Both the position numbers and the translations under genes were made by a program. A stretch of 64,000 nt of DNA from CAWFSE01 sp963697565 (GTDB lineage Bacteria; Actinomycetota; Actinomycetes; CAVWCF01), in contig CAVOOM010000007.1 of assembly GCA_963697565.1 (NCBI GenBank), positions 620,001 through 684,000 on the forward strand. Reading direction: 5' to 3'. Under the pieces are notes generated by a model, which worked only from the letters and a program-made list of their open reading frames with translations, searched no databases and was not told where the DNA came from. Positions 9,491 to 18,014 of this stretch are shown here, piece after piece. Position 1 is the stretch's first letter. Every line of letters begins with the position of its first letter.

Positions 9491-11021
9491 ATGGCACGCG
9501 TCCTGGTGGTCTCGCGGAACCCGGCAATGGCGATGAGCCTCGCGGGAGGTGAGCACGAGGTCGACACCTGTCGCCCTGGTCTGCTGGATCGGTGGATCGA
9601 CGGACACGACCAAGTTGATGCTTTCGTCCTCGATCTTGGCGAGCCTGCTGACGCAGTGGCGGCCGTTGAGCGCCTGAGGGCGAGCGGCCGGGAGGGTCCC
9701 GCGCTCTTGGTTGCTGGCAGCGACAGTGCCTGGATCGACGCGGAGGGCTCCCCTCCGCCGGGCACCGCCGTTCTGCCCCTTCCCGTGACTCGACCGCGGC
9801 TCGCCGCGGCCCTTGAGGGGCTGTTCCAGGCCCCGCCGAGCCGTGCCGCTCTGCCACAGACCCGCGACGCCGCGAAGCCCTCAGATCCCTCTCCCGGGCC
9901 CCCGCCTAGCCAGCCGCCGCCACACCTCGACGTTTCCACGCTTCCCGAGGCACCGCCGGAACAGGCCCTCCAATCCACCATCCCCGAGCCAGTACCGATC
10001 CGCGTCCCAGAGCCGGAGCCGAACCCGAGCCGGAGCCCGAACCCGAGCCGGAGCCCGAACCCGAGCCGGAGCCCGAGCCCGAGCCGGAGCCCGAACCCGA
10101 GCCGGAGCCCGAACCCGAGCCGGAGCCCGAACCCGAGCCGGAGCCCGAACCCGAGCCGGAGCCCGAACCCGAGCCGGAGCCCGAGCCGGAGCCCGAACCG
10201 GAGCCCGAGCAGAGCCGGCGTACGTGCCTCGGCCCCGGCCCCCGCTGCCACCGGTGGTGGTCCCCCCGCGCGCGGCCCCCTGGACGCCGCCGCCGACGGC
10301 CGAGGCCGCACCCGCCCTCTCGGCCGCGGTGGCTGCGCCCCAAGCCGCGCCGGTCTGGCCCCGATCCTCCCCCGCCGCCCCCGCCGGTGGTGATCGCCGA
10401 TCCGCCTCCGCCCAGTGGTCGCGCCCGTGTTGGTGCGGCCGCCCACCTCGCCCCCCCGGTGGCTGCCCCGCCGCGCCCGGCCGTTGATCGATACGTCAAC
10501 GTCAGCGATGGCCGCGGTGCACGCGCTTGCGGCCAGGAGCGACGAGCTGTTCGGTGTTCCGGAGACGGCCGAGGCCGTGGTGTCCGATGCAGTCGAGCGG
10601 ACCGGCGCTGCAGCCGCTGCGGTGCTCGTCCCCGACGAAGGGATCTGGCGGGTGGCGGCGGGTGTTCGGCCTGCGCACGCTGGAGGCGCGCTGCGAGATG
10701 GCGGGCGACACCTGGCTGGTCCGGATGGTCGCTCGGGCGCACAAGGGGATGCTCGTGGAGGGCAGCGACATCGTGCGGGTCAAGATGTCTGGCGCCCCGC
10801 TGGCCAGCTGGCCGCATCTTGCGGCCGCACCCGTCCCCACGATCGAGGCGGTGCTCCTCGTGGCCCGCGCCGATCGGGCATTCACCGAAGCCGACCTCGC
10901 CGGCCTGGCCGCCCTCGGCGCGGAGGCCGAGGAGCCGCTCACCGACGCGCTGGCCGTGCGGTCCCTCGCGCGCGGCCTCGACGCGCACCGCAACCCCCGC
11001 GACCACCCCGAGGCGCCGTAG
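9491..11021 (+). CDS. receiver-like/Glu-Pro repeat/GAF-like protein (several frameshifts)
   Basis: Last gene of the Tad cluster. The N-terminal about 115 residues (MARVLVVSRNPAMAMSLAGG, DAFVLDLGEPAD) look like a degenerate receiver. Then comes a Glu-Pro repeat coded by 18-nt units at 10021-10200, a Pro/Ala-rich linker, and a C-terminal domain (HALAARSDELFGVPETAEAV ... VEGSDIVRVKMSG) that resembles a GAF sensor module. To follow it one must change frame near 10019, 10205, 10370, 10415 and 10660; the first looks like one C lost from GAGCCCGAA. It ends with a TAG at 11019-11021. Function unknown; association with pilus control is inferred from position only. Confidence 0.5.
10021..10200 (+). repeat. 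tandem Glu-Pro coding repeat
   Basis: About ten near-perfect copies of an 18-nt unit (GAGCCGGAGCCCGAACCC) and shortened 12-nt versions. In the intended frame the repeat reads (EP)n, an extended, negatively charged spacer. Other frames give Pro-Ser-Arg or Gly-Ser runs, which are artefacts. Such repeats slip easily, which may explain the frame changes around it. Confidence 0.85.
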
Positions 11022-11029
11022 CCCGCGGG

Positions 11030-12031
11030 CTACTCGACGTACACCCGCTCATCCACCAGCTGCTCGGCCACCGGGGCCCCCTCGGACTCGAACCGGCCCT
11101 GCTCGAAGCGCTTGCGGAACTCCAGGTCGATCCGGTCGAGGCCGCTGCGGTTCTTCTCGATCGAGATCACGGCGTAGTTGCGGAACCGCTCGGCGTTGCC
11201 CACGTCATAGACCAGGTGGTGCCGCGCGACCACGTCGTACTTCTCGTTCATGATGAGCACGACATCGGCCTCGTACGCCAGGGCCGTCGAGCCGCGGAGG
11301 TGGTTGATCCGCAGGCGCTTGCCGGCCACGAGGCCTTCCTTGTCGGCCGCCACGATCGCCAGCACCGGGACCTCCGCGTCGAGCGCGAGGTCCTTCAGCC
11401 CCTCCACGATGACCGTGACGCGCTCCTCCTCGGTCTCCAGGTTCCCGGGGACGGCGACCTTCTGCAGGTAGTCGACGATGGCGAGCGGCGTGCGCCCAGC
11501 CTGCTCCGCGGTCTGCGCCACCACCCGCGCGATCTCCTCACCCGACGTGCTGGATCCGCTGGAGCGGTGGATGAACAGCCGATCGGCGTATCCGGCCACC
11601 GCGCGCACGGCCTCCGCGCCGCCCTGGGTCCCCGCCAGGCGGTCCTCCAGGCCGCCGAGCCGGCCGTCGGAGGCCTCCATGGCCTCGCGGATCCGACGCA
11701 GCGAGACGGCCTCCTCGTTGGCGTACTGGGCCGCCTCGAGTGCGATCAGGCGCTCAAGCACGGTCGCCGCGTCATGCTCGTACGAGAAGTACAGGCCCGC
11801 CTCCCCCGCCACCACGGCATTGCGCAGCAGCTGCAGCGCGAAGGTGGTCTTGCCGAGGCCCTGGGGGCCTCCGAGCAGCGTCAGCTCCCCCGAACGCAAA
11901 CCGCCGGACAAGTAGGTGTCGAGCGGCTCGAAGCCGGTCGGCCAGACTCGGGCGGCGGCCGAGGCCCCCGCAGCCAACTTGCCGTCCGCCTCAGACAGCA
12001 CCGAACTCAGAGAACGCAGAAGGTCAGTCAC
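11030..12031 (-). CDS. stand-alone DnaB C-terminal-like (RecA-fold) ATPase
   Basis: 333 residues that match only the C-terminal motor of replicative helicase DnaB; the primase-binding N-terminal domain is absent. Walker A GGPQGLGKTTFALQLLRNA (about residue 55), YFSYEHDAATVLERL, the DnaB-type Walker B LAIVDYLQKV, then LRGSTALAYEADVVLIMNEK and IEKNRSG, matching the DnaB KNR/arginine region. It is convergent with the receiver-GAF gene (9-nt gap) and divergent from the histidine kinase. GTG start with a -10-like CACGAT 6 nt upstream. Role unknown: it could act in DNA repair or as a RadA/KaiC-like regulator. Confidence 0.75.
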   Translation of the reverse strand: MTDLLRSLSSVLSEADGKLAAGASAAARVWPTGFEPLDTYLSGGLRSGELTLLGGPQGLGKTTFALQLLRNAVVAGEAGLYFSYEHDAATVLERLIALEAAQYANEEAVSLRRIREAMEASDGRLGGLEDRLAGTQGGAEAVRAVAGYADRLFIHRSSGSSTSGEEIARVVAQTAEQAGRTPLAIVDYLQKVAVPGNLETEEERVTVIVEGLKDLALDAEVPVLAIVAADKEGLVAGKRLRINHLRGSTALAYEADVVLIMNEKYDVVARHHLVYDVGNAERFRNYAVISIEKNRSGLDRIDLEFRKRFEQGRFESEGAPVAEQLVDERVYVE

Positions 12032-12037
12032 CCCTTG

Positions 12038-12043
12038 ATCGTG
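12038..12043 (-). promoter_or_regulatory. -10-like hexamer for DnaB-C gene
   Basis: CACGAT on the minus strand, 6 nt before GTG 12031, with no ribosome binding site in the gap. Leaderless pattern. Confidence 0.35.
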
Positions 12044-12121
12044 GCAGAAACCGGCCCTCCGTGTACCCCCCGTCCGGTCATTTCCTGGGCGCGTATGGAC
12101 GAATCCGGGCGGCGGATGTGC

Positions 12122-12127
12122 GACCGT
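12122..12127 (+). promoter_or_regulatory. -10-like hexamer for histidine kinase gene
   Basis: GACCGT, 6 nt before ATG 12134. Consistent with the leaderless pattern but a poor match to TANNNT at position 1. Confidence 0.3.
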
Positions 12128-12133
12128 CGGAGC

Positions 12134-13877
12134 ATGTCGACCAACCCGGGGCCCGTCGCTCGCGCCGCGGAGCGGTTCCGCGGCGGTGGACCCGCGCGCC
12201 TCGCCCTCGCGGTCCGCGCGATCCTGCTGGTGCTCGTGGTCGCCCTCGCCGCCCTGGCCGATCCCCAGGTGACGCAGGTCGGCTCGCTGCTCTTGCTGAC
12301 CGCGATCGCCGTGGCGGCGAGCCTTCCGTACCCCGCTCGGGCGTCGCGGTGGGTGCCCTTGGCCGAGGCGATGGCGGCCACCGCAGTGATCGTGCTCACC
12401 CAGCCGTTTGACCCCGCGCTGCTTCCCTACCTGCTGGCTCCGGCGTTCGCGGCGGGGGTGACCACGGAGCCACGGCCGCGACCATCGCCATCGGGCTGCC
12501 CGCCCTGGCCCTGCTCGCCGCTCGGGCGATCGCCCTGGCCGATGAGCCCGTCCGCCCCTACCTGGCAGACGTCGCCACGTGGGTCGTCTTGGGTCTCGCC
12601 GCGGGCCTGGCCGGGGCGTGCGATCCGTCGAGCCGACGAAGGCGCCAGACCCCGACCGGGGCTACATCGAGGCGTACCGGCTGCTCGCCCAGCTCCATGC
12701 CGTGTCACGCCAGCTCTCCGACGGGCTCGACGCGCAGAGCCAGGCCCAGGTGCTGCTGCAGAACCTCCGCGCCCCCGCCCGCTATCGACGAGCCGCGGTG
12801 TTCGTGCGCGGCAGCGCGGGCGACATGCTCGTCCCGCTCGCCCATGCTGGCGCGGACCGCGTTCCCTGGGGCCCCGACGACGGCCACCCGGTCTGGGCCG
12901 CCGCGATGGCGACGCTGCGCCCCGCCGCGGCGACCGGATCGCTCAGCGACCGGACCATCGGGTACAGCGCGGCCTTTCCCTTCGTCCTCGGCGACAAGGC
13001 GATCGGGGTGGTCGGGGTGGAGCGCGATGAGGCCCCGTTCTCCACAGAAGCACTCCGAGACGCCCAGCGGCTGGTGGAGGACGCCTCGCTGCGGCTGGAC
13101 ACCGCGCTGCTGTTCAGCGAGGTGCGGACGATCGCCACCGCCGATGAACGTCGCCGGCTGGCCCGCGAGATCCATGACGGGATCGCCCAGGAAATCGCCT
13201 CGCTCGGCTACGCCGTCGACGACCTGCGGCGCTCGGCCGAGACGCCAGCCCAGCAACGCGGGCTCGATGAGTTGCGCTCCGAGCTGTCCCGGGTGGTCTC
13301 CGAGTTGCGGCTGTCCATCTTCGACCTGCGCTCGGACCTCCTCGAGGGCGGCGGGCTGGGCTCGGCGCTGAGCGAGTACACCCGGCGGGTGGGCACCGTC
13401 TCGGGACTGACGGTTCACCTGCTCATCGACGAGACCCCGACCCGGCTGCGCGTCGAGGCCGAGTCCGAGTTGATGCGGATCGCCCAGGAGGCGATCACCA
13501 ACGCCCGCAAGCACGCGCGCGCCCGGCGATTGTGGGTGACCTGCGTGGTTGATCCCCCTTCTGCGCTGCTACGGGTCGAGGACGACGGCCGCGGCCTCGC
13601 CCCTGGCCGACGCGACTCCTACGGCCTGGAGATCATGCGCGAGCGGGTCGAGCGCCTGGGAGGCTCGCTGGCGATCGAGGAGCGCCTGGGCGGCGGCACC
13701 CGCATCGAGGTCGTCGTCGGCGAGCCCCGGGGGCGGGTCAGGGCCGCTCTCTCCCTGGGCTCGCCGAGAGGAGACGACCCCTGGCGGGCGCCCGCTGTCA
13801 CCCCGGCGACCGACGACCGCCAGAATGAGGAAAGCCAGGAAGGAGAGGCGCGTGCCGACCACAGTGCTGCTCGTTGA
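12134..13877 (+). CDS. NarL-type sensor histidine kinase (two frameshifts)
   Basis: Membrane sensor kinase of about 580 residues. The N-terminal half has four to five membrane segments (AVRAILLVLVVALAALAD; LLLLTAIAVAASLPY). A GAF-like region follows (QLSDGLDAQSQAQVLLQNL to VVGVERDEAPFS), then the HisKA_3 dimerisation helix with the phospho-acceptor His in AREIHDGIAQEIASLGYAVD and a HATPase domain (EAITNARKHARA; VEDDGRGLAPG). The frame changes near 12460 and 12620, both in the membrane part; elsewhere it is intact. The end overlaps the response regulator start by about 26 nt. Cognate signal unknown; adjacency to Flp pilin genes suggests pilus control. Confidence 0.8.
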
Positions 13878-14496
13878 CGACCATGAGTTGATCCGGCAGG
13901 GCCTGCGTCGCGCCTTCGACAGCGACGGGGGCTTCCAGGTGGTGGGCGAGGCCGGCACGGTCGCCGAGGCGGCTGCCATGCTGGCTGCGCTCGACCCGCA
14001 GGTCGTCATCTTCGACGTGCGTCTTCCCGACGGATCTGGGCTCGACGCCGCACGCGAGGCCCGCCAACGCCACCCCGACCTCGGGATCGTGGTGCTCACG
14101 ATGTACGCCGGGGACGAGCAGCTCTTCGGCGCCCTGGACGCCGGCGCCTCGGCGTTCGTCCCCAAGGACGCCCCGGCTGACGAGGTCGTGGCCGCCGCAC
14201 GGCACGCAGCGGCATCGCCGCGCACCTTCACCGCGGCCGATCTGGCCGAGGCGATGCGCCGGCGAATGACGCCGAGCGGACCCCAACTGTCCCCCCGCGA
14301 GCGCGAGGTCCTCGGACTGCTCGCCGAGGGCCTCGGCGTGTCCCAGATCAGCCGGCGGCTGTACATCAGCGACTCGACCACCAAGACGCACATCTCCAAG
14401 CTGTACGAGAAGCTCGGCGCCGCCAATCGCGCCCAAGCGCTGATGGCTGCCCTGCGGCTGGGACTGATCCAGACCGGGGCTGCGGAACGGCCCTGA
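13852..14496 (+). CDS. NarL/LuxR-family response regulator
   Basis: 214 residues: a receiver domain (VLLVDDHELIRQGLRRAF, phospho-acceptor Asp in VVIFDVRLPDGSG, conserved Lys in FVPKDAPADE) and a C-terminal LuxR-type helix-turn-helix (LSPREREVLGLLAEGLGVSQ ... DSTTKTHISKLYEKLGAANR). GTG 13852 is preferred because AGGAGAGG lies 4 nt upstream; ATG 13825 in the same frame is possible. It overlaps the kinase gene, so the two form one transcription unit. Likely regulates the Flp pilin genes immediately downstream (inference). Confidence 0.88.
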   Translation: MPTTVLLVDDHELIRQGLRRAFDSDGGFQVVGEAGTVAEAAAMLAALDPQVVIFDVRLPDGSGLDAAREARQRHPDLGIVVLTMYAGDEQLFGALDAGASAFVPKDAPADEVVAAARHAAASPRTFTAADLAEAMRRRMTPSGPQLSPREREVLGLLAEGLGVSQISRRLYISDSTTKTHISKLYEKLGAANRAQALMAALRLGLIQTGAAERP

Positions 14497-14502
14497 GCCT
14501 GC

Positions 14503-14522
14503 GGGACGGCCAGGGCCGTCCC
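14503..14522 (+). terminator. hairpin terminator after the two-component pair
   Basis: Perfect inverted repeat GGGACGGCC / GGCCGTCCC starting 7 nt after the response regulator stop, with a very short loop. No T-run follows, as is common in high-GC Actinobacteria. Confidence 0.55.
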
Positions 14523-14657
14523 CCATCCGGGGTCATCCGTTCGGACACCTGGCTGTGCCCGGCAGGGCGATCCCGCTCAGGCCCCTGGTCTGGGCATGAT
14601 CTATCCGTACGCAGCCGGCACCCCGCCGGCAGCACCATTCCCACGGAGGGGTTCCTC

Positions 14658-14850
14658 ATGCTCCAGCGCATCCGCACCACCATCCGCAAGGACGAGGGCG
14701 CCTCGGCCGTCGAGTACGGCCTGCTCGTGGCCGCCATCGCCGCGCTGATCGTCGCCGTCGTCTTCGCTCCTCGGCGGCCTCGTCAGGACGCGTTCACCTC
14801 GACCTGCACGGCATCGGAGCGGCACCGGCAGCACCACCACCACCTGCTGA
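14658..14850 (+). CDS. flp: Flp-type pilin 1 (indels in C-terminal part)
   Basis: Small type IVc pilin subunit. The N-terminus has the Flp signature: a short basic leader (MLQRIRTTIRKDEG), then ASAVEYGLLVAAIAALIVAV with the conserved Glu-Tyr pair and a single hydrophobic helix. ATG 14658 follows GGAGGGG. After the helix the sequence GCTCCTCGG...CAGGAC is best read as GCCCTCGG...CAGGGAC with two compensating 1-nt indels (LGGLVRDAFTSTC), and one more shift allows a natural end in GTGSTTTTC and the stop at 14848-14850. Without that correction the open frame runs on to about 15250. Confidence 0.78.
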
Positions 14851-14968
14851 TCCCGCGCATGCGCAATCGCGTGGGGCGGGCGGGATCGCCCGCTCTCGCC
14901 CACGCGCCGCGTGAGCTGGCCGTCTCGACTGCACCGCACCCGAGGCAGCCATCACACAGGAGGTCGTC

Positions 14969-15168
14969 ATGCTCCAAGACTGAGCACCTGGCAGAGCCGG
15001 GACGAAGGAGCGTCTGCCGTCGAGTACGGCCTGATCGTGGTCGCCATCGCCGCACTCATCGTGGCCGTCGTCTTCGCCCTGGGCGCGACTGGTCCGCGAC
15101 ACCTACGACTCCAGCTGCGGCGACGATCAGCGGCGGCGATCACAGGCGGGACATCAACCTCCTGTTGA
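14969..15168 (+). CDS. flp: Flp-type pilin 2 (frameshifted)
   Basis: Second Flp pilin about 120 nt after the first. ATG 14969 follows ACAGGAGGTC, an excellent ribosome binding site, and starts like pilin 1 (MLQ...). One base is missing after codon 3 (CAAGAC, where CAA-AGA or similar is expected); corrected, it reads LSTWQSRDEGASAVEYGLIV and then VAIAALIVAVVFALGA. The tail shifts again and ends in ITGGTSTSC with a TGA at 15166-15168, like the Ser/Thr/Cys end of pilin 1. The good ribosome binding site and the intact Flp core argue for a real gene with consensus errors. Confidence 0.72.
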
Positions 15169-15218
15169 CCCCCGCACTTCGTCCCACCGGGGCCCCAGCC
15201 TGTGACCGAGCGAACCCG

Positions 15219-15240
15219 GATCGTGAAGGGACTCACGATC
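15219..15240 (+). terminator. hairpin after the pilin genes
   Basis: Perfect 8-bp stem GATCGTGA / TCACGATC with a 6-nt loop, 50 nt after the second pilin stop. Possible terminator or mRNA-stabilising stem for highly expressed pilin mRNA. Confidence 0.5.
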
Positions 15241-15250
15241 GCCTGACGCG

Positions 15251-16679
15251 GTGAGGACCCCCGCGCGGATCGAGCCCCTCCACCTCTTTGCGTGCTGTTG
15301 CCGCCGCGTACCTGATCCTCGGCACGATCGGGCCCTTGCGGGACCTCGATGTCTACTGGCACGTGCGACTTGCCGGCGAGTTCCTCGAACCTCGGATTCG
15401 CCGGGGCCGGCCGGGACTGGAGCTTTACGGCTCGACAACCCCGACTGGCGCAGCACCCAGTGGATCGCCGAGCTGGTGATGGGCGGGCTTCCACGCGATC
15501 TGGGGCTGGTCTGGGCTGATCGTCTTGCGCGGGTTGGGCACCTTGGCCCTGTTCGTCGGCACTCGCCTGGACCACGCTGCGCGGCTTGCCCGCCCGGGCG
15601 AGCGTCGCCGGCTTCGTGCTCGCCGCGGCTGACCGCTGTCGGTCGCTGTCCAGGACCGCCCCATGCTGCTGGCGCTGCTCCCGTTCCCTTCCTCGCCGCT
15701 GATGTGGCGCAACGGCGGTCGCGCCAGGGGCGCTGGCCGCGGTGGTGGCTGCTGCTGCCGGCCGTGGTGCTCTACGCCAATGTCCACGGCCTCTGGGTGA
15801 TGGTGCCGGCCATGCTCGGCCTGGCGGTCGTCGGCCGGTGGCTGGACCACGGTCTTCGCGATCGGGCTGCTCGCCAGGGGCTCGTGCTCGCGGTCTCGGC
15901 CACCGCTGCAGGCGCCATCAGCCCGCTCGGGTTGGCCAACATCACCGCAGTCGTTCCTTTCCGGGACGCCACGGAACTCATCATCGAGTGGCGGCCGACG
16001 GACGTGACAGTCCACCCACCTGGACCTGCGCGGCTCTCGCCGGGCTGGCCATCGTCGCGTGGGCCCGAGGGACCCCGGCCAGCGCCCTGCGCGCAGCGAG
16101 GTGCTCGCTGTGCTCGCGCTTGGTGGCGTTCGCCTTCACCGCGTTGCGAAACCTGCTCCCGGCGGCGCTTCTGCTCGCGCCGATCGTCGCCCGCCGGTGC
16201 TGCCGAGGCATGGGATGTTCATGCCCTATCCACCGGTCGCGCGCGAGGCCCGGGTGCTGACCGCCGTATCGGCCGCGATTCTGCTCGTCAGCGGCTCGGT
16301 GGCTGCGGCGACCTGGTGGACGGCGGATCCCCTGCCGGAGACCCTGCCCGTTCGGGATCGCCGCAGCGCCTCGACGCGCGAGCCGAGCCGATTCGCCTCT
16401 TCAACGAGCTACAACGTGTCCGGGGCGGTGCTCGGGTTCGCCGACCAGGTCTGGTGGGCATCGACGGCCGGGCCGACTACTACGGCGGGGACTACATCGC
16501 CGACTACGTCGCGGTCATCCAGGCGAGCCCGGCTCGTTCGAGCCGGTTCCTGGCGGCGGATCCCGATGCAGCGCTGCCTGACAAGAGATGCCCCGCTCAC
16601 CGGCGTGCTGAAGGACAGCGGCTGGACGGTCACGGACCGTGAGGGCGACTGGGTGCTGCTGGAGCCTTCCGCCGGCTAG
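15251..16679 (+). pseudogene. polytopic membrane protein, frame-broken
   Basis: A roughly 470-codon hydrophobic protein spread over all three frames. Recognisable blocks in order: AAAYLILGTIGPLRDLDVYW then HVRLAGEFL (about 15300), STQWIAELVMGG (15457), WWLLLPAVVLYANVHGLWVM (about 15745), FTALRNLLPAALLLAPIVAR (about 16135), VSAAILLVSGSVAAATWW (16267) and GVLKDSGWTVTDREGDWVLL to the TAG at 16677-16679. The DxxWHxRxGE-like start and the periplasmic C-terminal end resemble polytopic membrane proteins of the glycosyltransferase type, but I cannot name the family. At least six shifts. Located directly after the pilins. Confidence 0.5.
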
Positions 16680-16716
16680 GGCCTTCGGCGACTCAGGGGG
16701 CCGAACCCGGGGGCAG

Positions 16717-18014
16717 TCAAGAACCGTTGTCACGTGCCCAGGTGCGGGCCGCGGCGATCCGCTCGGGGGCCGTGGGGTGCGTCCCGAAGAACCACTGCCG
16801 GGCCGCGGGGGGATCCACGTCAGCGAGGTTGGCCAGCGCGAACCGGCGCTGGATGGCGATGAAAGCGTCGGGCTCCTGCGCCAGGTCCAGCGCGTGCCGG
16901 TCGGCCCGGGATTCGATCGACCGGCTGATCGCCGACTCCACTGGCGTCGCCAGGACCGCGAGCAGGCTCACCGTCGCCAGTGCGAGCGCCGCCGCTCGCG
17001 GATCGGCCGCCGACTCCGACCCCGGCGCGGCGCAGCGCGGCAGGCCAGGTCAGCACGAGGGCGGTCCCGAGCGTCGCCGCGGCGGCCGCGACGGCCGCCA
17101 GCAGCGTCCCCAAAGGCACGTCGCCGGCCGAGGCGTGCCCCAGCTCGTGGGCGACGATCGCCCGGACCTGCTCGGGGGGCGCCTCGGCGAGCAGCGTGTC
17201 GTAGACCACGATCCGTCGGGTGCTGCCAAACCCCGAGACGTACGCGTTCAGCGCGGTGCTGCGGCGGCTCGCGTCGGCCACCAGGACGTCGTCGACGGCC
17301 ACCCCGTCGCTCTCGGCCAAGGCGAGCAGGTCATCGCGCAGTGGCCCCGCCGCCATCGGCTCGAAGTCGTTGAACAGCGGCTCCACGACCACCGGGTACG
17401 CGTACGAGACGGCGGCGACGAGGGCGGCCGCGCCGACTCTCGGCCACGGCCCACCACCAGCGCGGCAGCCAGCGGGCCAAGCCGAAGAGCGCGCCAAGGG
17501 CCGCGGCGGCCAGCAGCGACTGCAGCGCCCACGATCGCGCCAGGTCCGCCAGGAAACCGTCCCAGCCGCGGGTCGACAGCCCGGCAGCAGCCGCCAGCGA
17601 CTCCACCCTGGCCTGGAAAGGCAGCCTGACCAGGGCGACCACGAGCAGGATGACCGGGCCGCCCACCGCGACGCGAGCCCAGAAGCCGCCGCCCAAGGGC
17701 CGCGCCGCCCCTGCCACCAGCCGGGCACCCAGCGACGTCAGGCCGAGCACCACCAGGGCCGCCAGCCCGGCCAGCAGCGCCGCGTCGCTCCACGGCCGCA
17801 CCGACGACCGGTACGCCTGACCGCGAGCGATCTCCGCGGCGGTGAAGTCCCCGGTCGGGGATGCCCCGCCGGAGTAGACCGAGCCCCAGGGGACGAGCAC
17901 CCCCGCGAGGACCCCGACGAGGGCCAGCAGGAGCACCGCGGTGATCGCGATCGTCCGGCGCGAGGGGCCTTGGCCCGTACGGCGGTCAGCGGCGGTTGGA
18001 GCGGCGACGTCCAT
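16717..18014 (-). CDS. M48-family (Ste24/HtpX-like) metalloprotease (frameshifted)
   Basis: Membrane zinc endopeptidase. ATG 18014 (MDVAAPTAADRRTG) overlaps the stop of the upstream gene. Membrane segments: TIAITAVLLLALVGVLAGVL and about four more. The zinc site is IVAHELGHASAGD (about 17145), the third ligand lies in SIESRADRHALDLAQ (about 16900), and the end is FFGTHPTAPERIAAA, typical of M48. Frame changes near 17440 and 17015. Family members remove membrane-bound or misfolded substrates. It is co-transcribed with the upstream gluzincin gene. Confidence 0.78.

Noticed and set aside
10021..10200. CRISPR-like array or Gly-Ser linker gene
   Set aside because: The units are contiguous with no spacers, so this is not CRISPR. 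The Gly-Ser reading is the antisense of the Glu-Pro repeat.
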